Assembly: GCA_018262315.1 (NCBI GenBank)
Contig: JAGSPS010000044.1
Location: forward strand, 1 to 13,379
DNA: 13,379 bases
Direction: 5' to 3'
From: Deltaproteobacteria bacterium
GTDB taxonomy: Bacteria > Myxococcota_A > UBA9160 > PR03
The notes below the pieces were generated by a model. It saw only the letters and a program-made list of their open reading frames with translations, was not told the origin of the DNA and made no database searches. The position numbers and the translations under genes are program-made. Shown here piece after piece: positions 1-7,461 of the stretch; the first letter of the stretch is position 1; each line of letters opens with the position of its first letter.

Positions 1-962
1 ACGAGCGCATCCTCCGGCAGGTACTCGAAAACCGTCTCGACACCGGGCTGGATCCACGGCGCCAGCGCCTCCGAGCCGGGCGGCAGCGAGCCGCGCAACA
101 GCGCATCGAGCATCTCATCGGTGGCGCGCGCGTCAGCGCCCTGCTCCTCCGCGCGCTTGCGGATCTCGGCGCCGCGCTCGATCACCAGATCACGGTCGAG
201 CTGGATCTCGCGCGGTGGCGGCAGCGTCACCGAGCCGAGTCGCTGCTGCGAGCGCTGGCTCGCGGCGTCGAAGTCGCGGATCGACTCGACCTCGTCGCCG
301 GTGAGTTCGATGCGCACCGGGCGCGCGCGCTGCGGCGGAAAGACGTCCACGATGCCGCCGCGAACCGCCACTTCGCCGCGCTCCTCGACGAGCGCCATCC
401 GCGCATAGCCCGCAGCGACCAGCTTGGCGACGAGCGCATCGCGATCGATCCACTCGCCGACGTGGAGCTGCGTCGTCCGCGCCTGCAGCGCTTCGCGCGT
501 GGGAACCCGCAGCGCCAGCGCGGTGAGCGGCGCGACGACGACGAGCCCCTTGTCGCTGGCTCCGCGCTCGCCCGCCGCTTCGAGCCAGCGGTAGAGCACG
601 TCCATCCGCTGCGCCGTGACGAATGGCTGCGGAGAGAAGCGGTCGTAGGGGAGCGTGTCGGGATGCGGAAACGGGCGGACCTGGCCGCCCTCCTCGGGCG
701 CGGGTTCGCCGAGCATCACGCGCAGATCCTCGAGCAGCGCATCGGCGGACTTCGCGTCGGGCGCCAGGAACAGCACCGGTTTCGGCGCGACGGCGCGCAC
801 CAGCGCCGCGCCCGCCCACGCGCGCGTAGCCCCGCGCAGACCCGTGAGCCGCACGAAGCCGGTGCGCGCGAGCACGCGCGCGCACAGGTCGTCGAAGCTC
901 TTCGGCGAGTAATTGTTGGGCGGCTGATTCGACAAGCGACTCGTCGCCTCCATGACCGGCAT
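1..962 (-). CDS. mfd: Transcription-repair coupling factor Mfd, N-terminal part (cut by left edge)
   Basis: Mfd is a cytosolic DNA translocase that removes stalled RNA polymerase from damaged template and recruits UvrA. About 320 residues are visible, corresponding to the UvrB-like module (D1a-D2-D1b). The frame reads through a degenerate P-loop region (GLRGATRAW), a VLFLAP strand, the UvrB/Mfd-type segment with DTLPYDRFSPQ, and then GEVAVRGGIVDVFPP followed by RIELTGDEVESIRDFD and the SQR turn, which are diagnostic of Mfd. The RNA-polymerase-interacting and translocase domains lie beyond position 1. I chose ATG at 962; a second in-frame ATG is at 953, and no strong ribosome site precedes either. 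GTG codons at 980 and 983 are also in frame. The gene follows the efflux adaptor gene by about 100 bases on the same strand. The family call is secure; the exact start is not. Confidence 0.93.
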   Translation of the reverse strand, partial: MPVMEATSRLSNQPPNNYSPKSFDDLCARVLARTGFVRLTGLRGATRAWAGAALVRAVAPKPVLFLAPDAKSADALLEDLRVMLGEPAPEEGGQVRPFPHPDTLPYDRFSPQPFVTAQRMDVLYRWLEAAGERGASDKGLVVVAPLTALALRVPTREALQARTTQLHVGEWIDRDALVAKLVAAGYARMALVEERGEVAVRGGIVDVFPPQRARPVRIELTGDEVESIRDFDAASQRSQQRLGSVTLPPPREIQLDRDLVIERGAEIRKRAEEQGADARATDEMLDALLRGSLPPGSEALAPWIQPGVETVFEYLPEDAL

Positions 963-1066
963 GCGGAACGCGAAACGCACCACGGCCCCGGCCCGCCCCG
1001 CACGGGGGTGGGTCGAGGTCGCGCGCGAGTCTAGCGAGCGGCTCGCAGCGTGATGGCGAGTTGGAA
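963..1066. other. Gap between adaptor gene and mfd; no gene seen
   Basis: These 104 bases separate the adaptor stop codon from the mfd start. They hold GC-rich runs with only weak self-complementarity and no convincing terminator or promoter consensus. Whether mfd has its own promoter here cannot be decided from the sequence. Confidence 0.5.
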
Positions 1067-2233
1067 CTACGGGCGCTTCGCGTCGGGCGCGGGCTCGGGC
1101 GGCGCCTGCCCGGCTTGCTTCACGACGACCTTCTGCCCCGGTCGCGCCTTCTGCACGCCTTCGACGATCACGCGATCGCCGCCGGCGACGCCTTCGACGA
1201 TCTCGCGCAAGCCGTCGTGCAGCAGGCCGATGCGCACGCGGCGCGCTTCGACCACGTCGTCGGGCTTCACCACCAGCACGAAGCTGCCGCCCTGCTCTTC
1301 CTGAACGGCGCGCTCGGGAACCAGCACCGCGCCGCTGCGCTCCGGGAACACGGCGGTTGCGCGCACGAACTCGCCTGGCTTCAGCACGCCGTCCGGGTTC
1401 GGCACGACCGCACGCACCGTCACGGTGCCGCGCGTCGCTTCGATGGTGGGATCGACGTAGTCGATGACGCCCTTCAGTGGATATGGCGTGCCGTCGCCGA
1501 GCACGAGCTCGATCGGGATCGAGCCGGCGCGCTGCTGCGGGGCGCTACCTTGGTTCGCGCCCCGCAGCGCGTCGAGGCGATCGCGTTCGGTCGGCGCGAA
1601 GTAGACGTGGATGGGATCCACCTGCACGATCTGCGCGAGCACGGTGTCCTGCCCCGATTCGCCCACCAGGTTGCCGGGGTCCACCAGCGCGCGGCCGATC
1701 TGGCCGGCGAGCGGTGCTCGAACCGTGCAGTACGAGAGATCGAGCTGCGCGGCGGCGACGGCGGCTTCAGCGCCCTGCACCGCGGCGGCGCCTACGTCGC
1801 GCGCGGCGCGCTGCTGATCGAGCACGGCCTTCGACACCACACCCTTCTCGAAGAGCTCCTTCGTGCGGGCGAAGTCCTGATCGGCGCGCACGCGCGTCGC
1901 ACGCGCCTCGGCGAGCTGGCCGTTCGCCGCGGCGAGCTGCACTGCGTAGCTGCTGGGGTCGATCTCGAAGAGCACGTCGCCCGCCGCGACCGCCTGCCCC
2001 TCGGCGTAGCGCCGCGCGCTCAGATAGCCGCGCACGCGCGCGCGCACGTCGACGGCGTTCGCCGCGCGCACGTTGCCGACGTACTCGCGCCGGTCGGGCA
2101 GCGTGCCGACGCTCGCGACGACGACTCCGACTTCGGCCGGCGGCGGCGGGCCCGGAGCCTCGCCCCGCCCGCACGCCGCGAGCAGCAGCGCCGCGGTCAG
2201 CCCCATCGCGTTTGCAGCCCGCGCCCGCTTCAT
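1067..2233 (-). CDS. RND efflux periplasmic adaptor (membrane fusion) lipoprotein, AcrA/MexA type
   Basis: This 388-residue protein links an inner-membrane RND pump to an outer-membrane channel. The N-terminus is a lipoprotein signal, with a positive start, a hydrophobic run and the lipobox LLAAC, so Cys21 should be lipidated and anchored. Then come the first lipoyl half (about 60-95, with VRARVRGYLS and EIDPSSY), an alpha-helical hairpin rich in Ala/Glu/Arg (about 98-165), the second lipoyl half (about 168-190, YCTVRAPLAGQIG), the beta-barrel (about 205-295, ending LKPGEFVRA) and the membrane-proximal domain (about 300-370, with VLVPERAVQ). The start is supported by AGGAGG at 2240-2245, six bases before the ATG. 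The start overlaps the permease stop codon (ATGA), so translation is probably coupled. The tail is proline-rich (APPEPAPDAKRP). Family assignment is strong; the exported substrate is unknown. Confidence 0.95.
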   Translation of the reverse strand: MKRARAANAMGLTAALLLAACGRGEAPGPPPPAEVGVVVASVGTLPDRREYVGNVRAANAVDVRARVRGYLSARRYAEGQAVAAGDVLFEIDPSSYAVQLAAANGQLAEARATRVRADQDFARTKELFEKGVVSKAVLDQQRAARDVGAAAVQGAEAAVAAAQLDLSYCTVRAPLAGQIGRALVDPGNLVGESGQDTVLAQIVQVDPIHVYFAPTERDRLDALRGANQGSAPQQRAGSIPIELVLGDGTPYPLKGVIDYVDPTIEATRGTVTVRAVVPNPDGVLKPGEFVRATAVFPERSGAVLVPERAVQEEQGGSFVLVVKPDDVVEARRVRIGLLHDGLREIVEGVAGGDRVIVEGVQKARPGQKVVVKQAGQAPPEPAPDAKRP

Positions 2234-5200
2234 CGCGTTCCTCCTGCGTCGCGGTGCGTTCCGCGCAGCCGCGCCTGCACCCATTCCGTCGCGCCCTCGA
2301 CGATGACGTAGAGGGCGGGCACAAGCACCAACGTGAGCAGCGTCGCGACGAGCATGCCGCCGAAGACCGCCGTGCCGAGCGAACGTCGCGCCGCGGCGCC
2401 CGCGCCGGTGGCGACGACCAGCGGCACGACGCCGAGGATGAACGCGAACGCCGTCATCAGCACCGGGCGGAAGCGGATGCGCGCGGCCTCGCGCGCGGCT
2501 TCGAACAGCGGCACACCTTCGTGTCGCTTGCGCCGCGCGAACTCGACGATCAGGATCGAGTTCTTGGAGGCGAGTCCGATCAGCGTGACGAGTCCGATCT
2601 GGCAGTAGAGATCGTCGGCGAGTCCGCGCAGCGCCTGCGCGCCGAGCGCGCCCAGGAAGGCGAGCGGAACCGCCAGCATGATGATCAGCGGCAGACTCCA
2701 GCTTTCGTACTGCGCCGCAAGAAACAGGAACACCACCACCATCGAGAACAGCAGGATGAGCTGCACTTCGCTGCCGGCGCGCCGTTCCTGATAGGCGGTG
2801 CCGGTCCATTCGTAGGACATCGTCGGCGGCAGCACCTCGCGCGCGATCGCCTCCATGCGATCGAGCGCCTGGCCCGAGCTGTAGCCCGCGTTCGGCTCGC
2901 CCTGGATGCGCACCGCGCGATAGCCGTTGTAGTGCGAGACGTCGCGCGGGCCGGCCACGCGCGAGAGCGAGACCAGCGTCGAGAGCGGCACCATCTCGCC
3001 GCGCTCGGAGCGCGTCCACAGCCGCGAGACGTCTTCGGGCTGTGTGCGCAGGTCGCCCTCCGCCTGTGCATACACGCGGAAGAGACGCCCGAAGCGGTCG
3101 AAGTCGTTGACGTAGAGGCCGCCCATGAACACACCGAGCGTCTGGAAGACGTCGTCCACCGGCACGCCGAGCGCCTTCGCCTTCGAGCGATCGAGATCGA
3201 CGAACACCAGCGGCACGCTGGGCCGGAAGGTGGTGAAGAGATTGCGCAGCTCGGGCGCCTGGTTGCCGGCCTCGATCACGCGCTGCGCCACCGCCGCGAG
3301 TTCCTGGATGTCGCCTCCGCCCCTGTCCTGGAGCTGGAACTCGAAGCCGCCGGTGCGCGAGAGCCCGCGGATCGGCGCCGGGTTCAGCGCGATCACCCGC
3401 GCGCCCTGCACCGCTGCGAGCTGCGGTCGCACCTTCGCGAAGAGCGCTTCGAGCGACTCGTCGGGGCCGCGCTCGCTCCACGGCTTCAGCGTCACGAACA
3501 TCGAGCCCACGTTGGAGGGCGAGGTTCCGGTGAGCGCGTCGAAGCCGCCGAACACGTTGGCGCCGACGACACCGGGCGTCGCGAAGAGGATCTTTTCGAT
3601 CTCGATCACGACCTGCTCGGTGCGTTCGAGCGCCGCGCCGTCGGGAAGCTGCAGGCTCACGATGAAGTAGCCCTGGTCTTCGTCCGGGAGGAAGCCGGTC
3701 GGCACGACGCGGAACAGTGCGACGGTGACGAAGCCGAGCACGGCGAAGATGCCGAGCACGAGCGCGCGTCGCGGCAGCAGCGCGGCGACGCCGCCCTGGT
3801 AGCGCCGGCGCACGGCGCCGAAGCCGCGATCGAAACCGCGATGGAAGCGTCCCTTGTGTTCGCTCTCGGGCCGCATGAAGAGCGCGCACAGCGCCGGCGA
3901 GAGCGTCAGCGCGTTGAGCAGCGAGATCAACACGGCGCAGCTCACCGTGAGTCCGAACTGCCGCAGCATCAGACCCGTCGTGCCGGGCAGGAACGTGACC
4001 GGTACGAACACCGCGCCGAGCACCAGCGTCGAGGCGACGATCGCGCTCGTCACCTCGCCCATCGAGCGCCGCACCGCCTGACGCCTCGGGACGCCTTCAG
4101 CGAGTAGCCGCGCGACGTTCTCCACCACCACGATCGCGTCGTCCACGACGAGCCCGATCGCCAGCACCAGGCCGAAGAGCGTGATCGTGTTGATCGAGAG
4201 GCCGAGCGCGCCGAGCAGCGCGAAAGTGCCGACCAGCGAAACCGGAATCGTGATCGCCGGGATCAGCGTCGCGCGCCAGTCCTCCAGGAACAGGAACACC
4301 ACCAGGAAGACCAGCAGCGTGGCCTCGAGCAGCGTCGTCAACACTTCGGAGATCGACTCGGAGACGAAGCGCGTCGGGTCGTAGCGCACCTGCCAGCCGA
4401 CACCGACGGGAAACCCCTCGGCGATGCGCGCCATCTCGGTGCGCACCGCCCCCGCGACCTCGAGCGCGTTCGCCTCCGGCAGCTGGAAGATCCCGAGGCT
4501 GATCGTAGGCTGGCCGGTGAGTCGCGTGAAACCGCTGTAGCTCTGCGCGCCGAGTTCCACGCGCGCCACGTCGCCGAGTCTCAGGAGCGAACCATCCGGT
4601 TCGGCGCGCAGGATGATCTGCTCGAAGTCCTGCACCGTCGAGAGACGGCCCTTGGTGAGCAGCGGCAACTCGAGCTGCTGGCCGGCGGGAGCGGGCGGGG
4701 AGCCGGCCCTGCCCGCCGCGATCTGCACGTTCTGTTCGCGCACGGCATCGATCACGTCGGTCGCGACCAGCCCGAGCTTCGCGAGGCGCTCCGGGTCGAG
4801 CCAGATGCGCATCGCGTAGCGCCGCTCACCGAAGATGCCGACCTCGCCGACACCCGGCAGGCGCTTCAGCGGATCGAGCACGTTGATCAGCGCGTAGTTC
4901 GAGAGGAAGAGCGCGTCGCGCGATTCGTCGGGCGAGTAGAGGTTCACGACCAGCGTCAGATCCGGCGACTGCTTGCGCACCGTGATCCCGAAGCGCCGCA
5001 CTTCCTCGGGCAGCCGCGGTTCGGCGACCGCGACGCGGTTGTTGACGTTGACGGTCGCGATGTCGGGGTTGCGGCCCAGCTCGAAGGTGACGGTGAGGCT
5101 GGCCTGGCCGTCGTTCGCGCTCACCGACGACATGTAGAGCATGCCGTCGGTCCCGTTGACCTGTTCCTCGATCGGAAGCGTGATGGTGCGCTCCACCACG

Positions 5201-5448
5201 TCGGCGCTGGCGCCGTTGTAGCTCGCCGAAACCTGGACCGTGGGCGGCGCGATCGGCGGGAACTGCGAGACCGGCAACAGCGGGATCGTGATGACACCGG
5301 CGAGCGTGATCAGGATCGCGACGACCGATGCGAAGATCGGCCGGTCGATGAAGAACGCGACGAAGCCCGGCGCGCGTGCGCCGCTCTCCACTTCACCGCG
5401 CTCGGAATCGTTCGGATCGCTCGTGTGGGGCGCCTCGGGCAAGTGCAT
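2230..5448 (-). CDS. RND multidrug efflux permease, AcrB/MexB (HAE1) type
   Basis: A 1072-residue proton-driven inner-membrane exporter that works as a trimer with an adaptor and a TolC-like channel. FFIDRPIFA (about 32-40) opens the first membrane helix. The porter domain includes the motif with SYNGASADVVE. The proton-relay residues are all visible: Asp436-Asp437 in GLVVDDAIVVVENV, Lys962 in GLASKNSILIVEF, Arg992 and Thr999 in RIRFRPVLMTAFAFILG. These match AcrB D407/D408, K940, R971 and T978. Membrane helices cluster at about 370-520 and 895-1050, as the family expects. A charged N-terminal extension of about 28 residues precedes the usual start, with only a weak ribosome site, so the true start may lie downstream (for example GTG at 5391). 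The gene comes before its adaptor, the reverse of acrAB order. No outer-membrane factor gene is in the window, and substrates cannot be inferred. Confidence 0.96.
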   Translation of the reverse strand: MHLPEAPHTSDPNDSERGEVESGARAPGFVAFFIDRPIFASVVAILITLAGVITIPLLPVSQFPPIAPPTVQVSASYNGASADVVERTITLPIEEQVNGTDGMLYMSSVSANDGQASLTVTFELGRNPDIATVNVNNRVAVAEPRLPEEVRRFGITVRKQSPDLTLVVNLYSPDESRDALFLSNYALINVLDPLKRLPGVGEVGIFGERRYAMRIWLDPERLAKLGLVATDVIDAVREQNVQIAAGRAGSPPAPAGQQLELPLLTKGRLSTVQDFEQIILRAEPDGSLLRLGDVARVELGAQSYSGFTRLTGQPTISLGIFQLPEANALEVAGAVRTEMARIAEGFPVGVGWQVRYDPTRFVSESISEVLTTLLEATLLVFLVVFLFLEDWRATLIPAITIPVSLVGTFALLGALGLSINTITLFGLVLAIGLVVDDAIVVVENVARLLAEGVPRRQAVRRSMGEVTSAIVASTLVLGAVFVPVTFLPGTTGLMLRQFGLTVSCAVLISLLNALTLSPALCALFMRPESEHKGRFHRGFDRGFGAVRRRYQGGVAALLPRRALVLGIFAVLGFVTVALFRVVPTGFLPDEDQGYFIVSLQLPDGAALERTEQVVIEIEKILFATPGVVGANVFGGFDALTGTSPSNVGSMFVTLKPWSERGPDESLEALFAKVRPQLAAVQGARVIALNPAPIRGLSRTGGFEFQLQDRGGGDIQELAAVAQRVIEAGNQAPELRNLFTTFRPSVPLVFVDLDRSKAKALGVPVDDVFQTLGVFMGGLYVNDFDRFGRLFRVYAQAEGDLRTQPEDVSRLWTRSERGEMVPLSTLVSLSRVAGPRDVSHYNGYRAVRIQGEPNAGYSSGQALDRMEAIAREVLPPTMSYEWTGTAYQERRAGSEVQLILLFSMVVVFLFLAAQYESWSLPLIIMLAVPLAFLGALGAQALRGLADDLYCQIGLVTLIGLASKNSILIVEFARRKRHEGVPLFEAAREAARIRFRPVLMTAFAFILGVVPLVVATGAGAAARRSLGTAVFGGMLVATLLTLVLVPALYVIVEGATEWVQARLRGTHRDAGGTR

Positions 5449-5505
5449 CTCTTCGTTCGTGCGGCGCGGGAGGGGCGCGCTTCCGCCACCGGCCCTTCGG
5501 AGTCA

Positions 5506-6642
5506 TCACGCTCTCGTTCGCGTCGCTGCCTGACCGCGCATCGTAGCGAGCAGCGCCAGCACGTCGCGTGCGAGCGCGGCGGGGTCGTGGTCGCGTTCGA
5601 GCGTGCGGCGCGCTTCGGCGCCGAGTCGCGCGGCGCCGGCGGGATCGGCGAGCAGCGCGCTCACGGCAGCAGCCCACGCGGCCGGCGGCGCGTCGTCGGC
5701 GACGATCCACGCCGAGCGCTGGTGCACGAGCGGTTCCGCGACCGACGCGCGCGCGACGATCGCACGCGATGCCTCCATGTAGTTGAGCAGCTTGATCGGG
5801 AAGCCGCCGGCCGCGCGCCGCGCGAGCAGCGTCACGCCTGCGCCGAAAGCGAGCAGGCGCACTTCGTCGGCGTTCGCACCATGTACGGTGCGGAGTGGCG
5901 CGGGCGCGTCCGCCGACGCGTGGGTTGCGACGACCACCGGCGCCGCGATTTCGAGCGCCGCAACGGCGAGCGACGCGAGATCTTGATAGCTGTCGAGATT
6001 TCCCGCGTAGAGTGCGTAGCCGCCCGCTTCGAGCCGATGGCGTTGGCACGCAGCGGCGATCGCTTCGGGCGCGGGCGCGGCGCCCGGCGCGAGTCCCGGC
6101 GGAATGCAGAGCACAGGCCCGTACGCGGGGCGCGCGAGTGCGCGCCCGCCGGCACGCGTCAGCGCGATTACCGCGTCGGCGCGGCGCGCGAGGTGGCGGT
6201 CGATGCGCGCACCGAGCCGGCGCAGCGCCGGTGCGAAGCGCAGCGGCGCGTAGCTCTCGAGTTCGTGTGCGAGGATCGTGTGCGCCACGTAGGCAACCGG
6301 GCGCTGCAGGAGCGGCCGCACCAGCAGCGCTGCCAGGGCGGCCTCGGCGTTGTGCGCGAGGACCGCGTCGAAAGGCGTGCGGCGATGGGCGCGCACGAGT
6401 GACGCGGCGAGCGCGAGATCCGCAAACGGTTTCGCGGGACTCGGTCCCGACGCCAGCTTGCGCGGCGAGAGCGGCGCGCGCACCAGCGTGAGATCGGCGG
6501 GAACCTCCCCCTCGCCGCGCCCGTAACAGATGAGCGTCACGCGCGTTCCGGCCTCCATGAGCGCGCGCGCCTGCTGTGCGAAGAAGACCTGCGAACCCTG
6601 CGGATAGGGAAACGCGAAGGCGCCGACGAGAGCTACGTGCAC
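5506..6642 (-). CDS. GT-B fold glycosyltransferase, family 4-like
   Basis: A 378-residue cytosolic or membrane-associated sugar transferase. The N-terminal Rossmann domain starts with VALVGAFAFPYPQGSQVFFAQQARAL, the sugar-acceptor loop region typical of GT4 enzymes, and continues with VTLICYG. The midpoint has AYVAHTILAHELESY and DAVIALTRAG. The C-terminal domain shows YALYAGNLDSYQDL (about 209-222) and GGFPIKLLNYMEASRAIVA (about 279-297), the nucleotide-sugar binding region seen in GT4 proteins. A GTG start is the only good candidate at the N-terminal end; its ribosome site is weak. It starts 40 bases after the stop of the upstream GT2 gene and ends 57 bases before the efflux permease. With the GT2 and phosphatase genes upstream it probably builds a lipid-linked or surface glycan. 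Donor and acceptor sugars cannot be read from the sequence. Confidence 0.87.
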   Translation of the reverse strand: MHVALVGAFAFPYPQGSQVFFAQQARALMEAGTRVTLICYGRGEGEVPADLTLVRAPLSPRKLASGPSPAKPFADLALAASLVRAHRRTPFDAVLAHNAEAALAALLVRPLLQRPVAYVAHTILAHELESYAPLRFAPALRRLGARIDRHLARRADAVIALTRAGGRALARPAYGPVLCIPPGLAPGAAPAPEAIAAACQRHRLEAGGYALYAGNLDSYQDLASLAVAALEIAAPVVVATHASADAPAPLRTVHGANADEVRLLAFGAGVTLLARRAAGGFPIKLLNYMEASRAIVARASVAEPLVHQRSAWIVADDAPPAAWAAAVSALLADPAGAARLGAEARRTLERDHDPAALARDVLALLATMRGQAATRTRA

Positions 6643-6682
6643 GCGACAGGCGCGCCCTGGTCGAGCTTCGCTTCGAATCGCA

Positions 6683-7459
6683 TCACGATCCCATGCGTTC
6701 CCGTATGCCGCGTTCCAATTGCTGCCACGCCGCTGGCGGCGACTCTGCGGCCGCGCGCAGTTCGCGATACAGCGTTGCCAGCTCGACGAGCGCGCGGCCG
6801 ATCACGCGCGGCGTGGCGCCCTTGGCGCGGCCGGCGAAGCGCGGATGGTGCGTCACCGGCACTTCGCGGATCCGGAAGCCCTCGCCGCGCGCGCGCAACA
6901 GCAGCTCCGTGTTGACGAACGCACCGATCGACTCGATCGGCAGCGCGTCGAGGACCGGACGGCGGAACACCTTGAAGGCGCAGTCGATGTCGCGCACGCG
7001 CAAGCCGAAGAGAGCGCGCACGAGTGCGGCCCAGCCGAAGGCGAGCACGCGGCGTCGCCACGGATCGCGGCGCCGCGCGCGGTAGCCGGCGACGATGTCG
7101 AAGTCGCGCGCGTGCGCGAGCAGGGACTCGATCTCGCGCAGGTCGAACTGGAGATCGGCGTCGGTGAAGAAGACGAGGTCGCCGCGCGCCGCGCGCAGCC
7201 CCGAACGAAGCGCCGCGCCGTAGCCGACGTTGGTGGGATGGCGCAGCAGGCGCACGCGCGGATCGAGTCGGCGTTGCCGCTCCACGACAGCGGCGCTGCC
7301 GTCGCGCGATCCGTCGTCCACCACGATGATCTCGAAGGCGTCCGCGAGGCGCGGTGCGAGCGCGAGCGCCGACGCCAGCAGCGGCCCGACGTTCTGTTCT
7401 TCGTCGAACATCGGAAACACCAGCGAGATCATGCCGGACCGCGCGGCTTGGTTGGGCAT
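6683..7459 (-). CDS. Family 2 glycosyltransferase, polyprenyl-phosphate mannosyltransferase (DPM1)-like
   Basis: A 258-residue inverting GT-A enzyme. It begins MISLVFPMFDEEQNV, followed by IIVVDDGSRDGS (about 44-55), the nucleotide-binding loop, then NVGYGAALRSGL (about 77-88) and FFTDADLQFD (about 97-106), which holds the DXD metal/UDP- or GDP-sugar site. The later segment RDIDCAFKVFRR (about 156-167) is typical of the dolichyl/polyprenyl-phosphate sugar transferase branch. There is no C-terminal membrane domain, so it is the soluble form and would charge a polyprenyl phosphate at the membrane surface. I chose ATG at 7459 because GGAG sits five bases upstream (7465-7468); an in-frame ATG at 7432 is less well supported. 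The start is only 2 bases after the phosphatase stop, so they share a transcript. The exact sugar is not known. Confidence 0.88.
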   Translation of the reverse strand: MPNQAARSGMISLVFPMFDEEQNVGPLLASALALAPRLADAFEIIVVDDGSRDGSAAVVERQRRLDPRVRLLRHPTNVGYGAALRSGLRAARGDLVFFTDADLQFDLREIESLLAHARDFDIVAGYRARRRDPWRRRVLAFGWAALVRALFGLRVRDIDCAFKVFRRPVLDALPIESIGAFVNTELLLRARGEGFRIREVPVTHHPRFAGRAKGATPRVIGRALVELATLYRELRAAAESPPAAWQQLERGIRERMGS

Positions 7460-7461
7460 CT

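Noticed and set aside
2234..3889. Upstream extension of the adaptor frame to 3889, giving an apparent 940-residue protein
   Set aside because: The added part overlaps the permease in another frame and lacks domain features. The lipoprotein signal and a perfect AGGAGG mark the true start at 2233.
1477..4107. Long plus-strand open frame (about 876 codons) opposite the efflux genes
   Set aside because: It is antisense to the permease and adaptor, both of which show family motifs along their whole length. Its product is a low-complexity Arg/His/Glu-rich sequence.
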